From Leptolinea sp964420995 (GTDB lineage: Bacteria; Chloroflexota; Anaerolineae; Anaerolineales; Anaerolineaceae), in NCBI GenBank assembly GCA_964420995.1, contig CAYQUX010000013.1, positions 55,461-119,460 on the forward strand: DNA of 64,000 nt, given 5' to 3'. Below the pieces are notes generated by a model, which saw nothing but the letters and a program-made list of their open reading frames with translations, did not search any database and was not told the origin of the DNA. Made by a program: the position numbers and the translations under genes. This document shows positions 34,523 through 42,882 of the stretch, piece after piece (position 1 is the first letter of the stretch; every line of letters starts with the position of its first letter).

Positions 34523-35173
34523 ATGGAGAATGAGGACAAAGGTTCAATCCTGGAGACAACCGTGGCTATTCTGATCGCCGTGGTGGTTGTGATTGCCGCA
34601 CTGATAAGCTGGCGGGCTTCGGTTGTTGATGATGGCGCGGGAGATGCGGACTATGCCGGTCTGCGTTCGGCTGTGTTTTCCGCCCGGGCGATGGCGTTGA
34701 ACAACCTTAACGCGTATGAATCATATGGTAATTATGTGAACTATCATCGTAATTCCATGCTGGCCGAGATGATTTCCAAAGACCTTGAAACCGCCCCGGC
34801 CGAACAGCAGGACTCACTCACGGAACAGATGAAAGTGGCCACTGATCTCGCGGACGCGGCCAATGATATGTTCGAAACCCGCTATTTAAACCGGGATGGT
34901 TCCTATTCTGTGCAGCGCCAGCTCGCTGTGATGCAGGCAGATGCCTCCCGTGAAAATGACCTGGATTATGAAAGCCAGTTCGCGGAAGCGGATAAAGGCC
35001 GGGCAAAAACACGCAGTCTGCTGGTCTCAGTGATGATATTAACCATCGCCACAGTGTTTTACGCGCTCGTCGAATCTGTGAACGATAAGTACAAATACAT
35101 CATGATCAGCCTTGGAACGCTGGTGGCTATAAGCGGCGTTGTAATGGGTGTAATTAACTGGATTGGCGCCTGA
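34523..35173 (+). CDS. membrane protein, partner of the TPR protein downstream
   Basis: 216 residues from ATG 34523 (GGAGG 5 nt upstream). One span at about 10-30, a helical ectodomain (about 32-158) rich in Ala, Glu and Met, then two spans near 165-215. The same span-ectodomain-spans layout is seen in the first 240 residues of the following gene, which starts 14 bp later, and the two ectodomains share features such as the ASxxDDxAxxAxYxxLR-like first helix. The layout also recalls DUF4337 proteins. Function is unknown. Confidence 0.65.
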   Translation: MENEDKGSILETTVAILIAVVVVIAALISWRASVVDDGAGDADYAGLRSAVFSARAMALNNLNAYESYGNYVNYHRNSMLAEMISKDLETAPAEQQDSLTEQMKVATDLADAANDMFETRYLNRDGSYSVQRQLAVMQADASRENDLDYESQFAEADKGRAKTRSLLVSVMILTIATVFYALVESVNDKYKYIMISLGTLVAISGVVMGVINWIGA

Positions 35174-35187
35174 TTGGAGTAACCATA

Positions 35188-36888
35188 ATGACTGTAAATA
35201 CAAAAAATAATGCTCCTGAAACCACCGGTACACTGGATTTCAACAAAGTAATTGCGGTATTGATCGCTCTGGTAACGCTTTTCACGGCTGTGGTAGCCTA
35301 CTGGCAGAGCGACGCGAGCGGCCGTGATGACCAGGCCAATCGTGACGGAATGCGCTACATCCTGGAAGCCTTTGGCGCCCAGGTCAGCGGCGACGCAAGG
35401 GTAAATTATGACTACAACGTAGCCTACCAGGCCATGTACGAATACAATTTACTTTCCAATTCAGCCGCCAATCGTGAAAACACTCTGGCTTCTGAGACCT
35501 ATGCCAAAATGGCCGCTGAGATGAAAAAACTCAGCCCCATGCTGGCTGCTCCATACACGGAAGGTAAAGAAGGCGCCGCTCCCAATGTTCCCCTGTATGA
35601 ATCAGATGTATATCTGGTTAAGATCACGTCTCTTCTCGAGAAATTTACGGCGGCATCTGCCGTTAAAGACGCGTGGGATTCAAAAGCCAATACCTATATC
35701 GTTCATTTGACCCTGCTGGCAGTCTCCCTCTTCCTCTTCGGTCTGTCCACAGCCATTTCAAACAGTAAAACCCGCTGGGTATTTTCCGGCGGCGGTGTGG
35801 CCTTTGCCGTCATCGCCATGGTCTGGGCGTTATCCATTTTCTTTAAACCCGTTTTTGATCTTCGCACACAAAAAGATGCCATTGACCAGTACGCGGCCGG
35901 AGTAGGGTTGGCGCATCAACAGAAATTTGCAGATGCCATTAGTGCCTTTGACAAAGCCGTTGCCGCGTATCCTGAATATGCCAACGCGCTGGTGGAACGC
36001 GCGAGCGCCCAATCATCGCTGGGTAATCACGACAAAGCCATCATGGATTATGAGAGCGCCATCAAAGCCGGGGATACACGCCCCAATACAATGGGTGACC
36101 TTGCCTATCAGTACCATCTTGTAGGCAACTTTGAAAAAGCAGTGGAACTTGAACGCAAAGCCACCGGCATTGGCGGTTCCGAACTCTGGCTGCAATTTGA
36201 CCTGGGGTTGAACCTGCTGGCTTCCGGAAAAATAGATGAAGCACAGGCAGTTTACCAGCAGGGAATTCAGGCAGCTGTAAACAAAGTGGTGGAAGCTAAG
36301 AAGAACGGGTTGGAAGCCCCATCCTATCTGTGGTATGGAATGGAAGACGGCGCTGATATGCTGGTTGGCATGTTGACGGACCTGGCTGAAGGCACCGCGG
36401 ACGTGCCAGCGGCTAAAGTGGCTGATCCTGAAGGGTTCAAGGCTTCCGGGGAAGAACTCCTCACCCGGTTGAAGAGCACCGCCGCTGCGTTGGAATTCAC
36501 CGGTGCCGCCCCTGAAGGTGAGATGACAGCTTCCATTTCCCCTTTTACCTTTGTCCTGCCTGAAAAGGATGACCAGGGTGAAATCACCGGGTACTCTGAT
36601 CCTGCCACCTCTTTCGAATACGGCATAGATGAATTTGCGGTGCAGTTTGATTACAAGAACATGCCGGTTGGCAAAGATATTCTTTTCAAGTTATACATCA
36701 ATGGAACAGAAGATCCGTCATGGCGTATCCAGCAGCCCTGGGAAATGGGTGCGGATGGCACAGCAGAAATCCCGATCAGCTACGCGTACAGTGACACGTT
36801 TGTGTTTGATCCGGGCGACTATGTAGTCGAGATGTATGTAGATTATCACCTGGCGCAGCGCGGTGGTTTTACCATCGAACAGAAATAG
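35188..36888 (+). CDS. membrane protein with TPR domain and beta-rich C-terminus
   Basis: 566 residues. The first 240 (one span at about 22-42, an ectodomain, then two or three spans to about 225) mirror the upstream gene. Residues about 230-375 contain tetratricopeptide-like repeats (AISAFDKAVAAYPEYANALV, HDKAIMDYESAIKAG, GNFEKAVELERKA). The last 130 residues (about 440-566) are beta-rich with FVFDPGDYVVEMYVDYHLA, like an Ig-fold extracellular domain. The TPR region presumably sits outside with the beta domain. It could scaffold an unknown surface complex with its neighbour. Confidence 0.75.
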   Translation: MTVNTKNNAPETTGTLDFNKVIAVLIALVTLFTAVVAYWQSDASGRDDQANRDGMRYILEAFGAQVSGDARVNYDYNVAYQAMYEYNLLSNSAANRENTLASETYAKMAAEMKKLSPMLAAPYTEGKEGAAPNVPLYESDVYLVKITSLLEKFTAASAVKDAWDSKANTYIVHLTLLAVSLFLFGLSTAISNSKTRWVFSGGGVAFAVIAMVWALSIFFKPVFDLRTQKDAIDQYAAGVGLAHQQKFADAISAFDKAVAAYPEYANALVERASAQSSLGNHDKAIMDYESAIKAGDTRPNTMGDLAYQYHLVGNFEKAVELERKATGIGGSELWLQFDLGLNLLASGKIDEAQAVYQQGIQAAVNKVVEAKKNGLEAPSYLWYGMEDGADMLVGMLTDLAEGTADVPAAKVADPEGFKASGEELLTRLKSTAAALEFTGAAPEGEMTASISPFTFVLPEKDDQGEITGYSDPATSFEYGIDEFAVQFDYKNMPVGKDILFKLYINGTEDPSWRIQQPWEMGADGTAEIPISYAYSDTFVFDPGDYVVEMYVDYHLAQRGGFTIEQK

Positions 36889-36900
36889 CTTCATTACCAG

Positions 36901-36938
36901 GAACAGCCGGCGCGCACCTGTGTGCCGGCTGTTCTTTT
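36901..36938 (+). terminator. rho-independent terminator
   Basis: An 11-bp GC-rich stem GAACAGCCGGC (36901-36911) with GCCGGCTGTTC (36924-36934), then TTTT. It follows the TPR gene by 12 bp. Confidence 0.85.
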
Positions 36939-36997
36939 GCCACTCAGAATATATTTCAGCGTATATAGATTGAAAATCCAATCAAGGAGAGACAATT

Positions 36998-37678
36998 ATG
37001 GAAATTGACATTCAATTTCGTCCATCGTATTCCCTGGCAGTTGTAAAACTGGCCCCGTCAGAACGTATTCGCGCGGATTCCGGTGCCATGGTCAGCCATT
37101 CAGACGGCGTCGAAGTGGAAACCAAGGCTGAGGGCGGTTTCCTGAAATCACTGGGGCGCGCGGTTCTGGGCGGAGAGTCGTTCTTCCAGAACTTCTGGAA
37201 AGCCGGCGCGCAGGGAGGCGAAGTCACTCTGGCGCCCGATCTGCCGGGTGATATCGTTTGTATCACCATGACCGGAACACCGTTGATGATCCAATCCGGT
37301 TCCTATCTGGCGTCTGAAGCGGGCATCGATATCTCTGGCAAGCTCAGCAGCAAGGCATTCCTGTCAGGGGAAGGTTTTTCCATGATAGAAGCCACCGGGA
37401 GTGGAAAAGTGCTGGTGTCCTCTTACGGGGCGATCTACGAAAAAACCCTGGCATCCGGTGAACGCTACATCGTCGATTCCACCCACCTGGTGGCCTTCGA
37501 TGGAACCATGAGCGTAACGGCGAAAACCGTTGGCGGGTTCAAATCCACCATGCTTTCCGGAGAAGGACTGGTGGTTGAGGTGACCGGCCCTGGCAAGCTC
37601 TATCTGCAGACCCGCTCACCAAGAGCCCTGATCAACTGGATCATCCCGCAGATCCCTACAAGAAGCAGCGGCTCCTGA
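36998..37678 (+). CDS. AIM24 / TIGR00266-family beta-sheet protein
   Basis: 226 residues, all beta structure. It has the glycine-rich family motifs FRPSYSLAVVKLAPSERIRA, DSGAMVSHSDGV, LPGDIVCITMTG, GTMSVTAKTVGGFKSTMLSGEG and GKLYLQTRSP. Bacterial homologues have no known catalytic function; yeast AIM24 is a mitochondrial inner-membrane protein. AAGGAGA lies 6 nt before the ATG. It may act with the envelope proteins immediately upstream, but it has its own terminator. Confidence 0.88.
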   Translation: MEIDIQFRPSYSLAVVKLAPSERIRADSGAMVSHSDGVEVETKAEGGFLKSLGRAVLGGESFFQNFWKAGAQGGEVTLAPDLPGDIVCITMTGTPLMIQSGSYLASEAGIDISGKLSSKAFLSGEGFSMIEATGSGKVLVSSYGAIYEKTLASGERYIVDSTHLVAFDGTMSVTAKTVGGFKSTMLSGEGLVVEVTGPGKLYLQTRSPRALINWIIPQIPTRSSGS

Positions 37679-37692
37679 TCCCTCGCATTCCA

Positions 37693-37733
37693 AAAAAGAT
37701 GACCCGCCGGAATTCCAGCGGGTCGTCTTTTTA
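37693..37733 (+). terminator. rho-independent terminator
   Basis: A long stem (AAAAAGATGACCCGC with GCGGGTCGTCTTTTT, one G-T pair) lies 15 bp past the stop of the AIM24-like gene. Confidence 0.9.
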
Positions 37734-37843
37734 ATTGAAAAGCTGGTTACAATTATTCTATCTTTTTCCACCAAGCTGGATGCATAAAAAGATATGAAGG
37801 CGAAGGTGATTTTTGCCCGAAACTTCCAAACAGGGATAAATAT

Positions 37844-38677
37844 ATGGAAAAGCAACCCAAAACAGTATTCATCACCGGGGCGTCAACAGGAATCGGCCTG
37901 GAAACAGCCCAGTATTTTCTCAAAAGAGGCTGGAACGTGATTGCCACCATGCGCCACCCGGACAAGAGGATTACTCCGCTGCACGAAAAAGGACTTCCGG
38001 ATTTACTGCACCTGGATGTACAGGATGAATCCTCCATTCTGGCTGCGCTGGATCACTCTCTGAAGAAATATGGAAAAGTGGATGTGTTGATCAACAATGC
38101 CGGATATGCCGTATACGGACCCTTTGAAACCACCTCTCCAGCGCAGATTCAACGCGAATTTGACACCAACGTGTTCGGTCTGATGACCGTAACCCGCGCG
38201 TTTCTGCCGGTCTTTCGGCAGCAAAATGACGGTACCATTATAAATGTTGCGTCAATGGGAGGCCGAACTGGTTTTCCGCTGTATTCCACCTATAACAGCA
38301 CAAAATGGGCGGTGGAAGGTTTTACCGAAGCGCTGATGTACGAATTGAAACCCCTGAATATTCGCGTGCGGCTGGTCGAACCGGGGGTGATAAGAACAGA
38401 TTTTTATAACCGTTCGATGGACAGGGCGGACAATTCGTTCCTCCCGGGTGTTTATGACCCATTCATCAAACGGGCTGCCAAAACCATGGGGGAGGCCGCC
38501 ATTCAAAACGCTTCTGAACCCCTGCCTGTGGCCAGAGTGATTTATCGGGCAGCTACTGATACCGGCAACCGGCTGCGTTATATCGCGGGAAATGACGCCC
38601 GGCTGGTCAGTGTTTTGCGCTGGCTGCTGCCCGAACAGCTCTTTTTCAAGGTTTTGGAAAAGAATGTTCTTTATTAG
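37844..38677 (+). CDS. short-chain dehydrogenase/reductase
   Basis: 277 residues. TGASTGIG cofactor motif (about 11-18), NNAG near 87, and YNSTKWAVEG near residue 152 identify a classical SDR, of the same general class as the gene at 31037 (both have VRLVEPG or ILVEPG after the active site). NAD(P)-dependent oxidoreductase, substrate unknown. Candidate -10 TACAAT at 37748-37753. The tRNA-binding protein gene follows after 20 bp. Confidence 0.88.
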   Translation: MEKQPKTVFITGASTGIGLETAQYFLKRGWNVIATMRHPDKRITPLHEKGLPDLLHLDVQDESSILAALDHSLKKYGKVDVLINNAGYAVYGPFETTSPAQIQREFDTNVFGLMTVTRAFLPVFRQQNDGTIINVASMGGRTGFPLYSTYNSTKWAVEGFTEALMYELKPLNIRVRLVEPGVIRTDFYNRSMDRADNSFLPGVYDPFIKRAAKTMGEAAIQNASEPLPVARVIYRAATDTGNRLRYIAGNDARLVSVLRWLLPEQLFFKVLEKNVLY

Positions 38678-38697
38678 TTCCAAGGCAGAGGGGCAGC

Positions 38698-39036
38698 ATG
38701 GAAATTATTGAATGGGATGACTTTCTTAAAGTGGAATTGAGGGTTGGAACGATTGTGGATGTTCAAGACTTCCCTGAAGCGCGAAAACCGGCGTATAAAT
38801 TAAAGGTTGATTTTGGTCCTGAAATTGGTATCAAACGTTCCAGCGCGCAAATTACCACGCTTTATTCAAAAGAAGATCTTTTGGGCAGGCAGGTGCTGGC
38901 TGTGATCAATTTCAGCCCCAGGCAGGTGGGACCATTTCTTTCTGAATGCCTGGTCACCGGTTTCTACCGTGAAGACGGCGCCGTGGTGCTGGCAATGCCT
39001 GCCAGTCCGGTTCCCAACGGGTGCAGGCTTGCGTAA
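38698..39036 (+). CDS. csaA: CsaA-like tRNA-binding OB-fold protein
   Basis: 112 residues, one OB fold. LKVELRVGTIVDVQDFPEARKPAY and the C-terminal SECLVTGFYREDGAVVLAMP are the CsaA/EMAP-II-type tRNA-binding signature. Bacillus CsaA binds tRNA and has been described as a secretion-related chaperone. The gene sits 20 bp after an SDR gene and 417 bp before cstA, with the leader of cstA between. Confidence 0.9.
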   Translation: MEIIEWDDFLKVELRVGTIVDVQDFPEARKPAYKLKVDFGPEIGIKRSSAQITTLYSKEDLLGRQVLAVINFSPRQVGPFLSECLVTGFYREDGAVVLAMPASPVPNGCRLA

Positions 39037-39235
39037 CTTTTCCCTGGATTGAAGGGTTATTACAACCGGAAGAAAAACAATTACCGCTCCACGGTGAGCA
39101 GAGGGTATAAATCACCAGATTTCACCGCACATTATTAAATCAATAGCTGTTAAACAGTCATATTTCTGCCTACCATTAAAGCAAAATTAAACTGCGTTTT
39201 GACCAGTAAAAAAATGAGCAATATCACATATCGAA

Positions 39236-39264
39236 TTGAGTGAGAAGTATTAATATATTATTAG
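39236..39264 (+). promoter_or_regulatory. promoter of cstA
   Basis: TTGAGT (39236-39241), a 17-bp AT-rich spacer and TATTAG (39259-39264) form a good sigma-70-type promoter, predicting a start near 39272 and a leader of about 180 nt before cstA. The 39037-39235 stretch upstream is non-coding. Confidence 0.6.
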
Positions 39265-39453
39265 AAAAGAGCTGTCTCTCTTGGCATGTTTTGTCCCGTA
39301 ATGTTCCCCCACAATTCAATGACGCTGAAAGAGCAACCTCTGTGGAGGAATCTCAATCCCCTGTGAAAACAGGATTTTATTCAGGCGATCACACTGCCTA
39401 CCGGTGTGACACAACATTTACTTATGGCGCTCAGAGCGCCGGGAGGAAAAGGT
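39265..39453 (+). promoter_or_regulatory. structured 5' leader of cstA
   Basis: This roughly 180-nt leader contains a series of small hairpins: AAGAG/CTCTT (39267-39282), CCTC/GAGG (39337-39348), CCTGT-GAAA-ACAGG with a GNRA loop (39360-39373), and TCACAC/GTGTGA (about 39389-39409). The last, GGCGCT/AGCGCC (39426-39440), directly abuts the Shine-Dalgarno GGGAGG (39441-39446). The final hairpin could control ribosome access. Confidence 0.4.
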
Positions 39454-41199
39454 ATGAGCATTATCTTCATTGTGTTGGGTGGTTCAGCGATCTTTTATAT
39501 CGCTTATATCACCTACGGCAAGTTCGTCGCTACTAAAGTCTACGAACTAAATGACAAGAATGTAACACCCGCCGTTGAGATGGAAGACGGGCTCGATTAT
39601 GAACCAATCGACTCAAAATTCCTGCTCGGTCAGCACTTCTCAGCCATCGCGGCAGCCGGTCCTGTTACCGGCCCCATCCTGGCCGGTATTGCTTACGGTT
39701 GGGTTCCCGCGTTAATCTGGATCATCATCGGATCCATCTTTATCGGCGGCGTTCATGATATGGGTGCTCTAATGGCCTCTGTACGCAACAAAGGCCGTTC
39801 CATTACAGAGACTGTCAGGGTTCATGTCTCAAAGAGCGCCTGGGTTCTTTTCAACCTGTTTATCTTCTTCGCGCTTGTATTGGTCATCGTTGCCTTCACA
39901 GATGTCACCAGTTCCTCCTTTGTAAATGTAGTTGAATTGGCCAATGGAGAAAGCGTTGGTGGTGGAGCCATTGCTTCCTCCTCCATCATGTACCTGATCC
40001 TGCCGATCATCATGGGCCTCTTGCTGCGTTACACAAAGCTCAGCCTGAAATGGGCAACCATCATCTTCCTTCCTCTTGTCGGTGTGGCTATCTGGGCTGG
40101 TAAATATATTCCCATTGTCATGCCTGCTGTAGCCGGGTTGGAACCGCAGAAAGTTTGGAACCTGCTCATTATGGTCTACTGTATTATCGCAGGTGTCGTT
40201 CCTGTTTGGGCTCTGCTGCAACCTCGCGGACACCTTGGCGGCTACTTTATGTATGCATCGATCATCGTGGCTGGCATTGGTGTTATTTTTGGTGGATTCA
40301 CCATTCAGTACCCTGCCTTTACCATTCCTTACGGTGAAAACTTCTGGACCCCCATGATGCCTATGCTGTTCATCACGGTAGCCTGTGGCGCCTGCTCGGG
40401 TTTTCACGCTTTGGTGGGTTCTGGTACCACATCCAAACAACTAAAGAAAGAATCCGATGCTAAATTGATCGGTTACGGCGCCATGCTCCTGGAAGGCGTT
40501 GTAGCTTTGATCGCTCTATCTTGTGTCATGATCCTTACCAAGGATAATGCACTACTGAAGAAATCCCCGAACTTTGTGTACGCCTCCGGTATCGGTTCAT
40601 TCATGCAGTTGATCGGTGTAAGCCCGGCCTTCGGTATCTCCTTCGGTTTGATGGCCTTCACTACCTTCGTGTATGACACTCTGGATATTTGCGTCCGCTT
40701 GGGCCGTTTTATTATCCAGGAACTCACCGGCTTGAAAGGCTGGACGGGTCGTATTATTTCCACGATCATCATGGGTGGTCTGCCAATGTACTTGATGACC
40801 GTCTCCATGACTGACGCTGCCGGAAAACCGGTGACCGCCTGGAGTGTGTTCTGGAAAACATTCGGTGCTTCCAATCAGTTGCTGGCTGCCCTGGCCCTCA
40901 TCGGTATCACCATCTGGCTGGTCAACACCGCTAAGAACAAAAAAGCCTGGTTGGTTACCTTCCTGCCAGCCGTCTTCATGTTCATCATGAGCACCTGGGC
41001 GTTGATCAATATGTTCATCCAGTACACGACCAAAGACGGTGCCTGGGTTGGTTTCCCCGCTGGTGCGAATGTCATTATTCCAATCACCTGTGTTATTTAT
41101 GTGGTGCTGGCGATCTGGATGGCAGTAGAAACGATTTCTGCCTTCAATAAGACCCATAAGGGCGGCGCGGGCAAAATTGCCGCTGAAGCTGCCAAGTAA
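39454..41199 (+). CDS. cstA: carbon starvation protein CstA, peptide/pyruvate transporter family
   Basis: 581 residues with about 16 membrane spans, from ATG 39454 (GGGAGG upstream; the longer reading adds unlikely residues). The signature segments GQHFSAIAAAGPVTGP, GSIFIGGVHDMGALM, and the FHALVGSGTTSKQL stretch are all present. CstA proteins take up peptides or pyruvate under carbon limitation. It lacks the long C-terminal region of the 701-residue E. coli protein, as usual in this phylum to my knowledge. It has its own promoter and terminator, with a structured leader between. Confidence 0.93.
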   Translation: MSIIFIVLGGSAIFYIAYITYGKFVATKVYELNDKNVTPAVEMEDGLDYEPIDSKFLLGQHFSAIAAAGPVTGPILAGIAYGWVPALIWIIIGSIFIGGVHDMGALMASVRNKGRSITETVRVHVSKSAWVLFNLFIFFALVLVIVAFTDVTSSSFVNVVELANGESVGGGAIASSSIMYLILPIIMGLLLRYTKLSLKWATIIFLPLVGVAIWAGKYIPIVMPAVAGLEPQKVWNLLIMVYCIIAGVVPVWALLQPRGHLGGYFMYASIIVAGIGVIFGGFTIQYPAFTIPYGENFWTPMMPMLFITVACGACSGFHALVGSGTTSKQLKKESDAKLIGYGAMLLEGVVALIALSCVMILTKDNALLKKSPNFVYASGIGSFMQLIGVSPAFGISFGLMAFTTFVYDTLDICVRLGRFIIQELTGLKGWTGRIISTIIMGGLPMYLMTVSMTDAAGKPVTAWSVFWKTFGASNQLLAALALIGITIWLVNTAKNKKAWLVTFLPAVFMFIMSTWALINMFIQYTTKDGAWVGFPAGANVIIPITCVIYVVLAIWMAVETISAFNKTHKGGAGKIAAEAAK

Positions 41200-41220
41200 T
41201 TGGATTTGATCTACAAAAGA

Positions 41221-41250
41221 AGCCCGCTTTATAAGCGGGCTTTTTTTTTA
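41221..41250 (+). terminator. rho-independent terminator of cstA
   Basis: AGCCCGCTT (41221-41229) pairs with AAGCGGGCT across a 3-nt loop, then nine T. Confidence 0.95.
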
Positions 41251-41325
41251 AGTAATCCATGATCACTAAAGTCGTATATACTTAATCGTGTCTTGATTAA
41301 GTCATTATTTAATGGGGAGCATTGA

Positions 41326-42525
41326 ATGAGTAACTATTTCCGCGTTTTGGCGGTAATCCCACTGGTTTTTTCCATCCTGGCCTGTAATTTCAGTACCGCG
41401 CTGCTCACTCCACAGGTGGCCACACCGGGTTCAGGGACGGTTCTGCCGACAGCCTACATACCGGAGGAAACAATTGAACCGGTCGATATTAATGAGCCGA
41501 CCCCTACTTCGGATATTACCTCTGCTCCGGAAGGCCACGCTGATATTTGTTCATACGTCACAAAAGAGGATGTGGAAAAATTCTTTGGCGAACCGGCGAG
41601 TGATCCAAAATCAGCCAATGGCTCGTGCATGTATACCAATGCGAAAGATGGACTGTACGCGTTCTCGCTCGGTGCCGGTCAGGATAACGATACCGCCACC
41701 ATATTACAGGGACAGGCGATGCTGCTGGGGTTGGCCGGGATAAAGCTGGATGAAACCGTCACGGGAAATCTCAACAAACTGGCTGACGCCAGGGATTTTA
41801 AAGGGTACCTCTCTGAACTGGTTGCGCTGTCAAAAAGTTCAACCACGATCAGCGCGCGGTTGTTCAAAGGCGGCGGGAATGATCTGACGTACTGGGCATG
41901 GATTTCCGCTCCACCGCGCCGCTCTGGAGCGTTTCTGGCTGTGCGTGGCACCACTTTGGTCAGTCTGTACATTGTCGTTCCTGAAATACAGGAAGAGAAA
42001 GCCATGCTAACCTCTGCCAATAATCTGGCCGGGCAGATTTTTGCCAAATTACCCCGGGATTTCTCCTTTTTCCCAACCATCGCGGCCCCTGAATCTGCGG
42101 AACAGACGCCTGTACCAGAAAGCATACCTGCCGTTCCACAGGAAACTTCGCCGTCCATTGAGCCGACTTCACCAGCTACTGTGTCAACTCCCACAACAAA
42201 CGCCCAATCGTCCGACATTCCAGTCCTGTTAACTCCCGCAGACGGGACGGAAATAAATATCTACCCGCGAACGATCACCCTGACATGGTCGCCTGTTCAA
42301 AATGCCAGTAAATACCTGGTGGAGATCATGGCCTGCAGTCCGACCAATCAGGATACGTGTTTCTCGCATCCCATGATCGAACAAACCACTCGAGAAACCA
42401 CCGCTCCATCGTACACATTCAATTTTGTCGGGAAACAACCTGGTAAATGGCGGGTTTCAATCATCGACGCGAGCGGCAAGCTCGGAACCCCTTCCGGCTG
42501 GTTTAGATTTACCTGCCTGCAATAG
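41326..42525 (+). CDS. lipoprotein, DUF3558-like domain plus Ig-like C-terminus
   Basis: 399 residues. Lipobox SILAC (Cys 20), a linker, then a compact alpha/beta domain (about 68-245). Its cysteine-bounded opening ICSYVTKEDVEKFFGEP ... GSCMYTN resembles DUF3558-type actinobacterial lipoproteins. A T/P-rich linker (about 255-298) leads to an Ig/FN3-like domain (about 305-399) with PADGTEINIYPRTITLTWSP. It is a paralogue of the gene at 42883. Probably a surface-exposed binding protein; ligand unknown. ATG 41326 has GGGAG upstream. Confidence 0.75.
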   Translation: MSNYFRVLAVIPLVFSILACNFSTALLTPQVATPGSGTVLPTAYIPEETIEPVDINEPTPTSDITSAPEGHADICSYVTKEDVEKFFGEPASDPKSANGSCMYTNAKDGLYAFSLGAGQDNDTATILQGQAMLLGLAGIKLDETVTGNLNKLADARDFKGYLSELVALSKSSTTISARLFKGGGNDLTYWAWISAPPRRSGAFLAVRGTTLVSLYIVVPEIQEEKAMLTSANNLAGQIFAKLPRDFSFFPTIAAPESAEQTPVPESIPAVPQETSPSIEPTSPATVSTPTTNAQSSDIPVLLTPADGTEINIYPRTITLTWSPVQNASKYLVEIMACSPTNQDTCFSHPMIEQTTRETTAPSYTFNFVGKQPGKWRVSIIDASGKLGTPSGWFRFTCLQ

Positions 42526-42882
42526 GCGGGAGCAACCAGACAGGTTAGGTAATCTAAGCCGCCAATATGTCTCAGTAAGTATTATTTGCATTTGCTCTAT
42601 GGAAAGTTAATGGAGGAAATGCCTTTGAAACAATATCAATACTCAACCAATGTTCACCATCCCATCGCCGGGAAAGTATTATACATTGGGACCGGTGAGC
42701 CGGAACATTTATTGGAATTCTTCGGGTAGATGTAAAAGGGAAGAACCGCCGTGTTGCAGAAAATCCCTTTAAGTTCCCTGATAAACCGGTCTGTGAGTAT
42801 TCCGATTTGCTGAATCTTTTGAGTTGACTATACTTACAGAATAATTGGTTCAAAGCAACTTGATAGGTAGTGGGAGAGAAGA
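42526..42882 (+). other. 357-bp intergenic region, with a small reading frame of doubtful status
   Basis: No established gene lies here. A 39-codon frame from ATG 42610 to the stop at 42729 has GGAGG inside its start and reads YQYSTNVHHPIAGKVLYIGTG before stopping; it could be a remnant or a chance frame. The rest is the AT-rich promoter region of the next gene, with TTGACT near 42823. Confidence 0.35.

Noticed and set aside
42610..42729. A 39-codon frame between the two DUF3558-like lipoprotein genes
   Set aside because: No family match; the Shine-Dalgarno-like GGAGG lies inside the frame and close to a second ATG, and nothing else supports it as a gene.
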